Positions 1 through 10,200 of a stretch of 64,000 bases of DNA are shown here, in pieces. The stretch is from assembly GCA_011391085.1 (NCBI GenBank), contig JAABRD010000021.1:20583-84582 (forward strand). The letters are read 5' to 3'. A program made the translations under genes and the position numbers. The number at the start of each line of letters is the position of its first letter. Position 1 is the first letter of the stretch. This DNA is from Thiotrichaceae bacterium. Lineage in GTDB: Bacteria; Pseudomonadota; Gammaproteobacteria; Beggiatoales; Beggiatoaceae. The notes under the pieces are model-generated. The model had not been told where the DNA came from. It ran no database searches and saw only the letters and a list, made by a program, of their open reading frames with translations.

Positions 1-174
1 TTTTGGCATTTCAAACCCTTGGGTGATAAGGGCAGTAAAATCTCGTTAAGTATGGAGTTCGAGATTTCTAACAAGTTGCTGCGACTGGCGTTAGAACCGG
101 CATTTACCAAGATTGCCAATACCTTAGTGGATGCTTTTGTGAAACGAGCTGAAGAATTATATGGAAAGTCTTAA
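1..174 (+). CDS. ratA: RatA-type START/COQ10 domain protein, 3' end
   Basis: The reading frame is open from base 1 to the TAA at 172-174, so the 5' part lies outside the window. The visible 57 residues include FWHFKPLG and end in a helix with TLVDAFVKRAEELYG, typical of the C-terminal helix of the RatA/COQ10 START-like family. Members bind hydrophobic ligands such as ubiquinone; in E. coli the protein has also been called the RatA toxin. Its last 14 bases overlap the next gene. The order ratA-ratB followed by bamE and fur is a common gammaproteobacterial arrangement and supports the call. Confidence 0.8.
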   Translation, partial: FWHFKPLGDKGSKISLSMEFEISNKLLRLALEPAFTKIANTLVDAFVKRAEELYGKS

Positions 175-463
175 AAACATTCGTGTCGAAGTGGCTTATG
201 CCAAACCAGAGGAACAAGTCTTGATTTCAGTAGAAGTGCTGGAAGGGATAACCGCGCAACAGGCTATTGAAAAATCTAATATTTTGGAACTGTTCCCAGA
301 GATTGATTTGGGTCAAGGCAACAAGATAGGAATTTTTAGCAAACCTTGTGCATTGAATACACCTCTTCGAGAAGGGGACCGAGTGGAAATTTATCGACCC
401 TTGATTGCTGACCCAAAACAGATTCGCAAACAACGGGCGACGGAAGGGAAGACGATGGAGTGA
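161..463 (+). CDS. ratB: RatB / RnfH-family ubiquitin-fold protein
   Basis: This 100-residue protein belongs to the UPF0125 (RnfH/RatB) family of small beta-grasp proteins, which sit next to ratA in many Proteobacteria. Family hallmarks visible are the N-terminal strand VEVAYAKPEEQ, the central GITAQQAIEKS helix, IGIFSKPCALNTPLREGDRVEIYRPL cut here into its parts IGIFSKPC and GDRVEIYRPL, and a basic tail with DPKQIRKQRA. The start ATG overlaps the end of ratA, so the two are translationally coupled. The molecular role of the family is not settled. Length is normal. Confidence 0.88.
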   Translation: MESLKNIRVEVAYAKPEEQVLISVEVLEGITAQQAIEKSNILELFPEIDLGQGNKIGIFSKPCALNTPLREGDRVEIYRPLIADPKQIRKQRATEGKTME

Positions 464-490
464 AAAGTTCTACTTAAATGTTGAGGCATA

Positions 491-694
491 CGGAGTGGAG
501 GCTAACGCCTCACTGCCATTAAGTTAAGGGAAACCCCGTTGGAGTGGAGGCTTTAGCCGGCCGGCAGTAGGCATCCCCCCACTCAAATTGCGAGGCGCCT
601 ACCGCCGGCCGGCTAAAGCCTCCACTCCAGCGTACCTTAACTTAATGGCATTGAGGCTAACGCCTGCGGAGTGGAGGCTAACGCCTCCACTCCA
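491..694. repeat. Family B palindromic repeat block
   Basis: A nested palindrome lies between convergent ratB and bamE. The core at 540-629 pairs GGAGTGGAGGCTTTAGCCGG with its complement across a spacer, and is bracketed by GCCATTAAGTTAAGG (514-528) and CTTAACTTAATGGC (636-649). A half copy follows at 668-694. The block could fold into a long hairpin and end both convergent transcripts, but the same family recurs across the window, so I treat it as a dispersed repeat first. Confidence 0.85.
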
Positions 695-700
695 CTTCAA

Positions 701-1078
701 TCACAACGGCGGTTCAAACTCCTCTTCCACTGGAGGAGACAGTTTTTGCTTCGTCCGCGGGCTGATTTTCACATCCCCTTGGATGTTGACAAGACGATCT
801 TGTTCATCAAAAAACAAGGCGACATGAAGTTGTTCCCGGTTGCCAGCCCCTTTTTGAAAACTGTAGAGATAATCCCAACGTTTGGGATGGAAGACATCAA
901 CTAACAGGGGCGTACCTAACAGGAAGCGAACTTTTCTGGCGGACATATTGAGTTCCAATTGGTCCACCATCTCTTGAGTGAGGGCGTTGCCTTGTTGTAC
1001 GTCGATTTTATAAATCGCGCAGTTAGTGAGAAACAGACTGGCAAGACTGAGAGTGAGGAGAAAAAATTTGGGTTTCAT
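701..1078 (-). CDS. bamE: BamE outer-membrane assembly lipoprotein
   Basis: BamE (SmpA/OmlA family) is a small lipoprotein of the BAM complex that folds beta-barrel proteins into the outer membrane. I place the start at 1078, giving 125 residues, because the following MKPKFFLLTLSLASLFLTNC is a compact lipoprotein signal with a lipobox ending in Cys at residue 20. The mature part carries the family core: QGNALTQEMVDQLELNM, then RFLLGTPLLVDVFHPKRWDY, then LFFDEQDRLVNIQGD. The gene is divergent from fur with only 46 bases between the starts, the usual arrangement, so the two share a regulatory region. Confidence 0.93.
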   Translation of the reverse strand: MKPKFFLLTLSLASLFLTNCAIYKIDVQQGNALTQEMVDQLELNMSARKVRFLLGTPLLVDVFHPKRWDYLYSFQKGAGNREQLHVALFFDEQDRLVNIQGDVKISPRTKQKLSPPVEEEFEPPL

Positions 1079-1124
1079 ACACATAATCATTTTGAAGAAC
1101 AATTAAGAAGGAGGTTAAACAGCA

Positions 1125-1550
1125 ATGGAAACTCAGGAACTTAAAAAAGTTGGTTTAAAAGCGACGGTGCCGCGGTTACGCATTCTACAATTGTTAGAGA
1201 GTCATAAGCAACGTCATCTGACCGCAGAAGAAGTTTACAAAATTTTACTGGAAGTCGGAGAAGATGTCGGTTTAGCCACCGTTTATCGAGTGCTGACTCA
1301 ATTTGAAGCGGCCGGTTTAGTGGTGCGTCATCACTTTGAAGGAGGGTTATCGGTTTTTGAATTAAATGAAGGTTGTCATCATGACCATTTAGTATGTACC
1401 AAGTGTGGTAAAATTGTCGAGTTTGTGGATGAAGTGATTGAACAACGACAACGTATTATTGCCCAACAAAAAGGATTTGATATTGCCGATCATTGCTTGT
1501 ATATTTATGGAGTTTGCGGAGAATGTCAAGGGGGGAGGGGTAATGAATAA
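1125..1550 (+). CDS. fur: Ferric uptake regulator Fur
   Basis: This 141-residue protein is a Fur-family metal-responsive repressor of iron uptake genes. The N-terminal winged helix begins LKKVGLKATVPRLRIL and includes HLTAEEVYKIL and VGLATVYRVLTQFE. The dimerisation and metal-binding half has FELNEGCHHDHLVCTKCGK, with the His cluster and the first CxxC, and a second CxxC near the end (VCGEC). A strong ribosome site AAGGAGG lies about ten bases before the ATG. Divergence from bamE matches the standard gammaproteobacterial layout. Nothing is missing. Confidence 0.96.
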   Translation: METQELKKVGLKATVPRLRILQLLESHKQRHLTAEEVYKILLEVGEDVGLATVYRVLTQFEAAGLVVRHHFEGGLSVFELNEGCHHDHLVCTKCGKIVEFVDEVIEQRQRIIAQQKGFDIADHCLYIYGVCGECQGGRGNE

Positions 1551-2107
1551 TGAATAATGAAGACCGGCCTAAAGGCTGTAGCCGGCCAGGAACATTCTTC
1601 TAGGACTGCCAGTCCTGATATTTCAACGAGTCAATATTATTTGCAAAATAATAATCCTTCATGTAATCTGAATGATGCGAAGGTGGAGTGGAGGCTTTAG
1701 CCACATTGCCATTAGGTTAAGGAAAACAGCCCCTGAAATGAATCGACAGGTGGACTAGAGGCTTTAGCCGGAGGGGGCAGAAGATAATTGAAATCGTAGT
1801 GCCCTCCACCGGCTGAAGCCTCAATGCCATTAAGTTAAGGAAAATTCCGGTGGAGTGGAGGCTTTAGCCGGCTGACCGTAGGCACCCCGCAATTTTAGTG
1901 TGAGGTGATGCCTACTGCCGGCCGGCTAAAGCCTCCACTCCACCGTACTTTAACTTAATGGCATTGCGGCTAAAGCCTCCACTCCACCGGCGTTCACTCC
2001 GCCGGTATTTTCCTTAACTTAATGGCATTGCGACGGAAGCCTCTAATCCCGACACCGGCTGAAGTTTTGACTTTTTCAGTCTCCATTTTCCATCAATATA
2101 AAAATTT
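1551..2107. repeat. Gene-free region with family B palindromes
   Basis: No gene is supported here. The stretch holds several copies of the family B palindrome: a half copy with GGCTTTAGCC near 1690, one with GGACTAGAGGCTTTAGCCGG near 1753, and a long one at about 1854-1945, each bounded by forms of CTTAACTTAATGGCATTG or its complement. A tandem AATGAATAATGAATAATG follows the fur stop. No sigma-70 promoter for the downstream kinase stands out. Confidence 0.8.
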
Positions 2108-3271
2108 ATGAACAACACTACGTCATCTCAAAATACCATTCTAATCATTGACGATTTACCTGACAACTTATTGATGCTGTTTGACTTGTTAACCAAACAG
2201 AATTTCAAAGTCTTGGCCGCCAAGAATGGACCTAAAGGTCTTCAAGCGGCCGAGTTTGCGCAACCAGAACTCATTTTGTTAGATGTCATGATGCCTGGCA
2301 TGGATGGTTTCGAAGTCTGTCAAAAACTCAAAGCTAACGAAAACACGCGAGACATTCCAGTGATTTTTATGACGGCCTTGACCGAGACCGTCGATAAACT
2401 CAAAGGTTTCCGCCAGGGGGCCGCAGATTACATTACTAAACCGGTTCAACAAGAGGAGGTGTTAGCGCGAATTCACACACACTTGAAAATTCGTCAGCAA
2501 CAGAAACAGATTCAATTCCAAAATGAACAGTTACAAGAACGTACTCGTTTGTTAGAAGAACGCACGAGAGAACTGGAAAGGCGCAATCTGGAATTGGATG
2601 CGTTCGCCCATACCGTAGCCCACGGTCTTAAAAATCCGTTGTGTGGGATTAACACCCTGGCAGATTTGCTGTTATCCGAAGACTGTGCCAACCATCATGC
2701 CACGTCGTTAAAACGACTCAAAATGATACTCCTGTCCAGTCACAAGATGTTTAACCTTATTGAAGCATTGCTGATGTTAGCCGGCGTGTCTAGGCAAAGT
2801 GAAGTACATATTCAGCGACTGAACATGGCGGAAATCGTTCATCAAGTTCAGCAACGGTTAACCTTAATGGTAAAAGAATACCAAGGTCACATTCTCGTTC
2901 CCAATCAGTGGCCTGTAGCAGTCGGTTATGCCCCATGGGTGGAAGAGATTTGGTTTAACTTCCTTAGCAATGGTTTGAAGTATGGAGGACAACCACCGCA
3001 CCTAGAAGTCGGCGCCGACTTATCTACAGATGGAACAGTACGTTTTTGGGTGAAGGATAACGGCAAAGGTTTATCTCCCGAAGCCCAACAACGTTTATTC
3101 ACCCCGTTCACACGCTTGCACTCAAAGGTCGAAGGACATGGTTTAGGATTGTCCATTGTGCAACGAATTGCAGAAAGATTAGGCGGTCAAGTCGGGGTTG
3201 ACAGTGAAATGGGGCAAGGTAGTCAGTTTTATTTTACGTTACCAGAGGCCAATCCACAAGAGATTGAATAA
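2108..3271 (+). CDS. Response regulator receiver-histidine kinase hybrid
   Basis: The protein (387 residues) joins an N-terminal CheY-like receiver (about 10-125) to a sensor kinase core. The receiver shows the acidic pair in LIIDDLPDN, the phosphoacceptor Asp in ILLDVMMPGMDGFE, the Thr of FMTALTE and the Lys of DYITKPV. A coiled coil (about 130-165) leads to the dimerisation helix with the H-box AHTVAHGLKNPL. The ATPase domain (about 275-385) has the N-box FNFLSNGLKYGG, then VKDNGKGL and GHGLGLSIVQRI. With no membrane segment it is a cytoplasmic relay kinase. Its partner is not encoded next to it. Confidence 0.93.
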   Translation: MNNTTSSQNTILIIDDLPDNLLMLFDLLTKQNFKVLAAKNGPKGLQAAEFAQPELILLDVMMPGMDGFEVCQKLKANENTRDIPVIFMTALTETVDKLKGFRQGAADYITKPVQQEEVLARIHTHLKIRQQQKQIQFQNEQLQERTRLLEERTRELERRNLELDAFAHTVAHGLKNPLCGINTLADLLLSEDCANHHATSLKRLKMILLSSHKMFNLIEALLMLAGVSRQSEVHIQRLNMAEIVHQVQQRLTLMVKEYQGHILVPNQWPVAVGYAPWVEEIWFNFLSNGLKYGGQPPHLEVGADLSTDGTVRFWVKDNGKGLSPEAQQRLFTPFTRLHSKVEGHGLGLSIVQRIAERLGGQVGVDSEMGQGSQFYFTLPEANPQEIE

Positions 3272-3356
3272 CAAAAGTCCATTGGTCCAGATGGTGATAG
3301 AGAACTAAATCTTCTCTAGTGTACAGACTTCTGTATCATCTTCCACTAGAAATTAG

Positions 3357-3420
3357 TTACCCCACCAAACTGTGCGTGATACTTTCGTCTCACACGGCTT
3401 TCAAAAGTGTCGGTCTAGGT
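3357..3420 (-). other. Possible group II intron remnant
   Basis: Read on the minus strand, this stretch gives GCCGTGTGAGACGAAAGTAT followed by CACGCACAGTTTGGTGGGG. It resembles the conserved stem-loop sequence found beside the reverse transcriptase gene of bacterial group II introns. No reverse transcriptase or intron ends are recognisable nearby, so at most this is a fragment. The assignment is from memory of the motif and is tentative. Confidence 0.3.
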
Positions 3421-3476
3421 AGGTTGACCCATGACCGCTGTTAATTTAGTAAGTTTAAGGAGGCTAGTTTCCATTT

Positions 3477-3744
3477 TCATACAGTCCTCCACGTTAAGTT
3501 TTTTTGCAATTTTGCAAATTCAGATTCTTTTTCCAGTTGGTGTATCTGTTTATGACATTGTGCATGGAAGAGACCCAACCAGGCGAACGAACGTTCGACG
3601 ACCCAACGTTTCGGAATCACTACAAATTTATGAAGCTCTGGACGCTTTACGACCTCCACCGCCGCTTCCAAAACTTCGAAAACAGCAAACGCAAAGTTAT
3701 CGCCAGAGTAACCGCCAGAGTCCAGGACAACCGCCACCGCAGCT
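3477..3744 (-). pseudogene. Transposase remnant, IS5-like
   Basis: Only a C-terminal piece of a DDE transposase remains on the minus strand. It carries [18 protein letters not shown], the region containing the catalytic Glu in the IS5 (IS4/IS5 DDE_Tnp_1) group, preceded by a short stretch with [15 protein letters not shown]. The sequence after FAWLG no longer matches what the family shows, so the frame is probably lost there. The upstream end is cut where a family F palindrome begins at 3748. No inverted terminal repeats were found. It is an inactive relic. Confidence 0.7.
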
Positions 3745-3745
3745 G

Positions 3746-3845
3746 TGTAGGGTGCGTCCTACGCACCACTAGCCCGTTGCCGAAGCAAGGTGCGTGGGAC
3801 GCACCCTACTAGACCTTGAAGGTTTTGAAAACCTTCAAGGTCTTT
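3746..3845. repeat. Family F and family D palindromes
   Basis: Two copies of the palindrome GTAGGGTGCGTCC-ACGCACC occur at about 3748-3771 and 3789-3810, in opposite order. They are followed by an inverted repeat ACCTTGAAGGTTTTGAAAAC with its complement at about 3813-3844. Family F recurs at 15041 (inside a PKS gene) and near 19847-19915. Confidence 0.8.
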
Positions 3846-3918
3846 TTAATTGGAAAGTTGCAAATTTTTTCGACAGGATTATACTTACCAAGTCCATCAT
3901 CACCAAGAACGTAATCTT

Positions 3919-4182
3919 ATGACTTTAGTAATCCCAGATGATTTTTTACAAACCACCCAGTTAACCATCACGCAACTCTAGCAAGAGTTTGCGCAGTGGT
4001 TATGGCAAAAACACTATGTCACCTTGGAACAAGCCCGTCAATTGTTGCCAAGCACTCCGTCAGCGTCTCCGCAACCCACCGTTCTGTCTTCCCATGAGGA
4101 GGTTAAAGATATGTCTGTTTCCGTCAATTTGGGGAAATTGGCTAATGCTCAAACGCCGGGATTGCATCATTGGTGTCCCTGA
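3919..4182 (+). pseudogene. UPF0175-like antitoxin gene, broken
   Basis: A frame starting ATG at 3919 reads MTLVIPDDFLQTTQLT, then meets an in-frame TAG at 3979. It continues as QEFAQWLWQKHYVTLEQARQ with a tail ending at the TGA at 4180-4182. The start and the LEQARQLL segment resemble UPF0175 small antitoxin-like proteins. The internal stop and the unrelated tail show it is not functional as read. Family assignment is by pattern only. Confidence 0.4.
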
Positions 4183-4220
4183 TGACTTGGTTCGTGTGGA
4201 CTGGTCCAAGGCTATGACAA

Positions 4221-7200
4221 TTAACGTCTCTGCAAACTCTCTCTTAACCGCCCGGCTAACGCCTCGACCTGCGGCGCATTCAACATCGTCAAATGGTCTC
4301 CCGGCACCTCCATAACCGTCACTTCCCCAAACGCACTCCACCCATACGCTGGGTCCTTCCACAATTCCCGATTCTGTGCCTCTTCCACCGCCAGCGTGTC
4401 AGGTTGTGCATCCCGCGCCCGAAACAGCGTGAGGGTGACAGGTTCCACGTTTTTGGGATAATAATGCGTTCTGACGTTCGCTTTATACACTTCCACAATT
4501 CCTCGGAAAGGTTTGATAGACGCTTCATTTGGCAGAATCTGTGCTTGTTTCAACTGGTCATGTACATAGCGCAATTGCGTTTCAGGTGCCAACTCACGCA
4601 ACGTCTCTTCGGTGACTGACAGGGTGACATGATACAAATGTCCCATAATCCGCGCCAAGTGTGTTAACCACTGCGCCTTATCCCAACCATCTTGCACCGA
4701 GTGCGGTTTCACAGGACGCGGTGCGGGCGTATCTAAAATCGCCAACAACGCCACCTCTTCACCCTGTTTGCGCAACTGTTGGGCCATCTCATAAGCTACC
4801 CAACCACCGAAAGAATGGCCACCGATTCGATAGGGACCCTGAGGTTGCACCGTTCGCATCGTTTCAATATAATACGTGGCTATCTCCTCCACTGTTTGAT
4901 GCGGAGAACTGTCACCATCTAACCCTCGCGGTTGCAGACCATAACACGGTTGATCCGAACCCAAGTGCCGTGCCAATTCATAAAAGTAGAGAACATGTCC
5001 GCCTGCCCCAGCCAAGCCAAAGAAAGGTGGTTGACTCCCCTTGGGTTGAATCGGAACCAACGCCGACCACGCCTCCTCCCTGTGCTGATGTAACAACCGC
5101 GCTTGTTGTTCAATCGTCGCCCCTTGGAACAAACTAGCCAATTGCAACCGCTTCTGAAATTGCCGTTCAATCTGCGCCATCAAACGCACGGCCAATAACG
5201 AATGTCCACCCAATTCAAAAAAGTTATCTTGAATCCCAATCGGATGCACATTCAACAAGTCTTCCCAAATTGGCACCAGTTGCAATTCCACCGTGTCCCG
5301 CGGCGCCACATAATGAGACCGTAACTGTCTTGCCATTGCTTCAGGTGCTGGCAATGCCAGCCGATTGACCTTCCCATTGGGGGTCAAAGGAAACGCAGGT
5401 AGCGAGATAAAAACAGCAGGAATCATATAATCAGGCAAGCGTTGTTTCAACACTTCCCGCACTGCCGTCACATCCACTGGCAAGTCCGGAGAAGACATCA
5501 CCAGGTAAGCCACTAACCGCTTCTCACCTGTGGTATCGGTATGAACTAACACGACACTTTGACGAATCGAAGGATGTTGAACCAAGGCCGCTTCAATCTC
5601 CCCCAGTTCAATGCGGAAGCCACGAATCTTCACTTGATTGTCCAACCGTCCTAAATACTCAATGTTACCATTGGGGAGATAACGTGCTAAGTCCCCCGTC
5701 TTGTAAATTTTAGCCGCATGGTCGTTGCTAAATGGATGTGGAATAAATTTCTCCGCAGTCAATTCTGGCCGATTCAGATAACCACGGGCTAATCCATCTC
5801 CGCCAATATGTAACTCACCTGCCACACCGACTGGGACGACTTGAGAATAAGTATCTAAAATATAAAATTGCGTATTCGCAATTGGGTACCCCAACGGTTC
5901 CACAACTTCCTTGGAGTCCCAATCAGAAGAGTGGGAAACTTGATGCACCGCTGACCAAATCGTGGTTTCCGTCGGCCCATAGAGATTCCACACTGCACCA
6001 CTCTTGTCCAATAATTGACTAGACAATTCCCGTGTCAACGCCTCACCTCCACATAGCACTTTCAATGGTAATGGAGATTCCCATCCCGATGCTAACAACA
6101 ACCGCCAAGTCGCCGGGGTGGCTTGCATCACCGTGGTGCCAGAAGACATCAACTTATCTAACAATTGGGGACCGTCGGTGACCCATTCACGACGGGCCAG
6201 AATAATCTTCGCCCCCACCAGCAAAGGCAGATACAATTCCAGTCCGGCAATATCAAACGAAATGGTCGTCACGGCCATTAACACATCACGGCTAGTCAAT
6301 CCTGGTTTATCTCGCATGGAGGACAAGAAGTTCACTACCGCTTGATGACCAATCATCACTCCTTTGGGTTTCCCAGTTGAACCCGACGTGTAAATCACAT
6401 ACGCCAAATTTGCAGGCGTCACGCCACTGCGCGGATTGTCTGGAGAGTGTTGAACCAGTAAGTGAGAACCGGTATCTAAACACACTCGCTGGATGGATGG
6501 CGAGGCAAACAGTTCCTTCAAACTGGACTGGATCACCAAAATGGTCACGTTAGCATCCTCCACATAAAACGCTAACCGGTCACTGGGAAACGCCGGGTCA
6601 AGTGGCACATAAGCACCGCCGGCCTTGAGGACACCTAATAACCCAATCATCATTTCCAGAGAACGTTCTACACAAATACCTACCAACGTTTCTGGTTGCA
6701 CTCCCAACGTTTGCAGATAATGGGCTAACTGATTTGCCCGTTGATTCAACTGTCGATAACTCAACGTCTGTTCCTCAAAGACCACTGCAATGGCGTCTGG
6801 CGTCTTCTCCACTTGAGACTCAAACAACTGATGCACACATTGATGAGTGGGATAGGCAACTTGAGTGTTGTTCCAAGTGACTCGAATTTGCTGTTCCTCC
6901 GCAACCGACAACAACGGTAACTGCAACACTGGCTGTTGCCGATGCGACACCAGACTCGTCAGCAACGTTTGATAGTGGTTGATCAGGCGTTGAATCGTGG
7001 TAGCAGTGAACAAATCCGAATTATATTCCACCGTCCCTGACAACCCGTGTGGCGTTTCTTCCAAACTAACCGTCAAGTCAAATTTCACCATCACGTTATC
7101 TTGCATCAGCGGAGTCATGGACAAGCCGACCAATTCCAAGGGAGACAACGGCATACTTTGCAACATAAACATCACTTGGAACAACGGCGAGTAACTCAAG

Positions 7201-10200
7201 GATCGCGCAGGTTGCAACTCCTCCACTAACTGTTCAAATGGAATCTCTTGATGCGTATAAGCCCCCAATGTGACCTGTCGCACTTGTTGCAGAAACTCGT
7301 CCACAGTAGGATTCTCCTCCAAATGCAGACGTAGCACCAAAGTGTTCACAAAGAAACCAATCAACGGTTCAATTTCTTTTAAGGTCCGCCCCGCAATAGG
7401 AGAACCAATCACGATGTCTCGTTGCCCACTGTAGCGCGACAACAAGATAGCAAACGTGGCCAAGGTAGTCATAAACAAGGTCGTTTGGGCTTGCCGACTT
7501 ATCTGTTCCAACGGTTGCATCACTTCCAATGGTACTTGAAAGTAAGCATTGGCGCCGCGAAACTGTTGCACGGGTGGCCGTGGAAAATCCGTTGGCAATT
7601 CCAATAACGCCGGCGCCCCCGTCAATTGTTGTTTCCAATAATTGACTTGTTGTGCTAACCGTGCCCCTTGTAACCACTGCCGTTGCCACTGCGCAAAATC
7701 CACATATTGAATTGGCAGAGGAGGCAAAATAGTGGAGAGTGGTTGCTTAGTGGAGAGTGGAGAGTGGAGAGTGGAGAGTGGCACCTCGGAAGAGTCGAGA
7801 TTGGTGGAAATGGCGTTGTATAGAGTGACCAACTCTTGAATCAAAATCCGCAAGGACCAACCATCTGAAATGATGTGGTGCATGTTTAACGACAAGATGT
7901 GAAAAGTCGAATGGAGTCGTAACAAGGTAGCACGAAACAGGGGACCGCGTTCCAAGTCGAATTGATGTTGAACCTCCACACGTAACAGACGTTGCACCTC
8001 ACGTTCCTGTACCTCAGAGATACCAGACCTCACCGGACTAGAGGCTTCAGCCGGTGGCGGTAGCACGTCACCGGCTAACGTTGGACTAGAGGCTTCAGCC
8101 GGTGGCGGTAGCATGTCACCGGCTAAAGCCTCTAGTCCGGCTGGATTGGGGGAACGTGGCATGTTACCGGCTAAAGCCTCTAGTCCAAAGATGCGTAAAT
8201 CCACGACCTGCAACGTCATTTTTGCCTCTTCTGCAATTCGCACAGAGGGTTCACCATTCACCGTGATGAAGCAGGTCAGCAAGTTCTCATGGCGTTGCAC
8301 AATGAGTTCAAAACTTTGTTGCAAGGCCTGTTCATTCAGAGTACCCTCCAAACGCACCGACGCAGTCATGTTGTAAGTCGCACTCGGACCTTCCAGTTGA
8401 TACAAGAACCAGAGTCGTTGTTGGGCAAAGGAGAGGGGTAAATTCTCCGTGCGCGGAATCGCCTGAATGGTCGTCAAAATTGCGGAAGACTCCCGTTCAT
8501 AACCCAAGTGACGGGCCATTTCCCAAGTGAGGTCACTCAGGAAATCCTTGGTATACGTCTCTTTCCAACGTTCTGCGGTATGCGAATCAATCTGCTTGTG
8601 AGTGTGAAATTTCACATCGCCCAACATTTTGGAAATCGCATAAATGCCATCGGTCATCCGTTGCTTCTGGTCTTGATAGGGTTTCAGCATTTCAGGATGA
8701 AACTCTAATCCGATAAATTGACAAATACCTTCTACCACCTGACGCGGTTGTTGTGTGAGTTCCTCAAATCTCACGATATGTTGACGAGACGCAGGTATCT
8801 GTTGGAGAAATTCCAATATATTCTGGTGACTTATCAGCCACACCAACTCGGCCAGTTCTCGCGGGGAAAAGGTATGCGGATACCGGAAAAAGACTTGATG
8901 CAATCTGGCCTCCTCAAACGAGTGAATCATTCCATACGGATGCCGTAATAAGTGAATATACAACGTATTCTCAAAATATTGTTCCGCATGGTCTAACACA
9001 TTGCGGTCCAACGCATAAGAAGGACTTTTATCGACCAAGAGGCGGTCTCCCAACCACGTTTGCAACTGCCGATACAGTTGTTGAACCGTCCACCCTTGCG
9101 TTTCGTATTCAGTCATCAGTCGCTTCGCTTCGTCAGCATCACAATTTTGAATTGCCATGATGGCCCGCAACGTCCCCTCCAGCCAGAAACTATTTCGCCC
9201 ACTCAAGGCGTCTTTACGTTCTGACAAGGTGTTGAAATTTAACAGTTCCAATTCTGGTGGCGCAAACAAACGTGGATGCCCTCCTAAGATGACTCGCATC
9301 AAAGTCGTCCCCGACCGTGGTGGTGACAACACAAAAATGGCCGGTGGATTTTTCGGAACGCGAACCGGTGGCAATGGTAATGGCGAAATGAGTTGACGAA
9401 TATGTTCCACTTTGGCTGAATCCACCGTCTGCACCACCTCCGTAATCGTGCCGGGAGGGGAGAGGAGTTCCGGGTAATGTTGGTTGAGATACACCATAAA
9501 ATCGGCAATCGAAGGCGCCTCAAATAAAGCGACGACATGCACAATTTTCTTGAGTTGTTCTTGCAAACGATTGACGAAAATCGCCACCTTGATGGAATCA
9601 CCACCCAACTCAAAGAAGTTATCGTGGATGCCAATCCGTTCCACCCCTAACACTTCGGTCCACAACCTGGCAATCAATCGTTCCATCTCCGTTTGCGGCG
9701 CTACATAAGCTGTTTCCAAATACTCACGAGTTCCCTCCGGCGAAGGTAATGCCCGCCGATCCACCTTACCATTGGCCGTCAACGGGAAGGCTTCCAACAT
9801 AATAAAAGTGGCGGGTACCATATACTCCGGCAATTTTTCGAGGAGGAACTGACGCAGTTCCCGGGGCGTGACTGGCGCGGTGTTCACCAGATAAGCCACT
9901 AACCGTTGCGTCGCTTTAAACGAAGCCGTGGTCTTCTCTTCCCAACCAATGACCAACGCTTCTCGAATGAGAGGATGCTGCACCAAGACTGCCTCGATTT
10001 CACCCAATTCAATGCGAAACCCACGAATCTTGACTTGATTGTCAATTCTCCCCAAATACTCCAACTGATCATTGGACAGATAACGCGCCAAGTCGCCTGT
10101 TTTGTAAAGACGCGCCCATGGAACAAAGGGGTTCGGAATAAACCGCGCCGCGGTCAAATCGGGACGATTCAAGTAACCGCGAGCCAACCCGGCACCTCCT

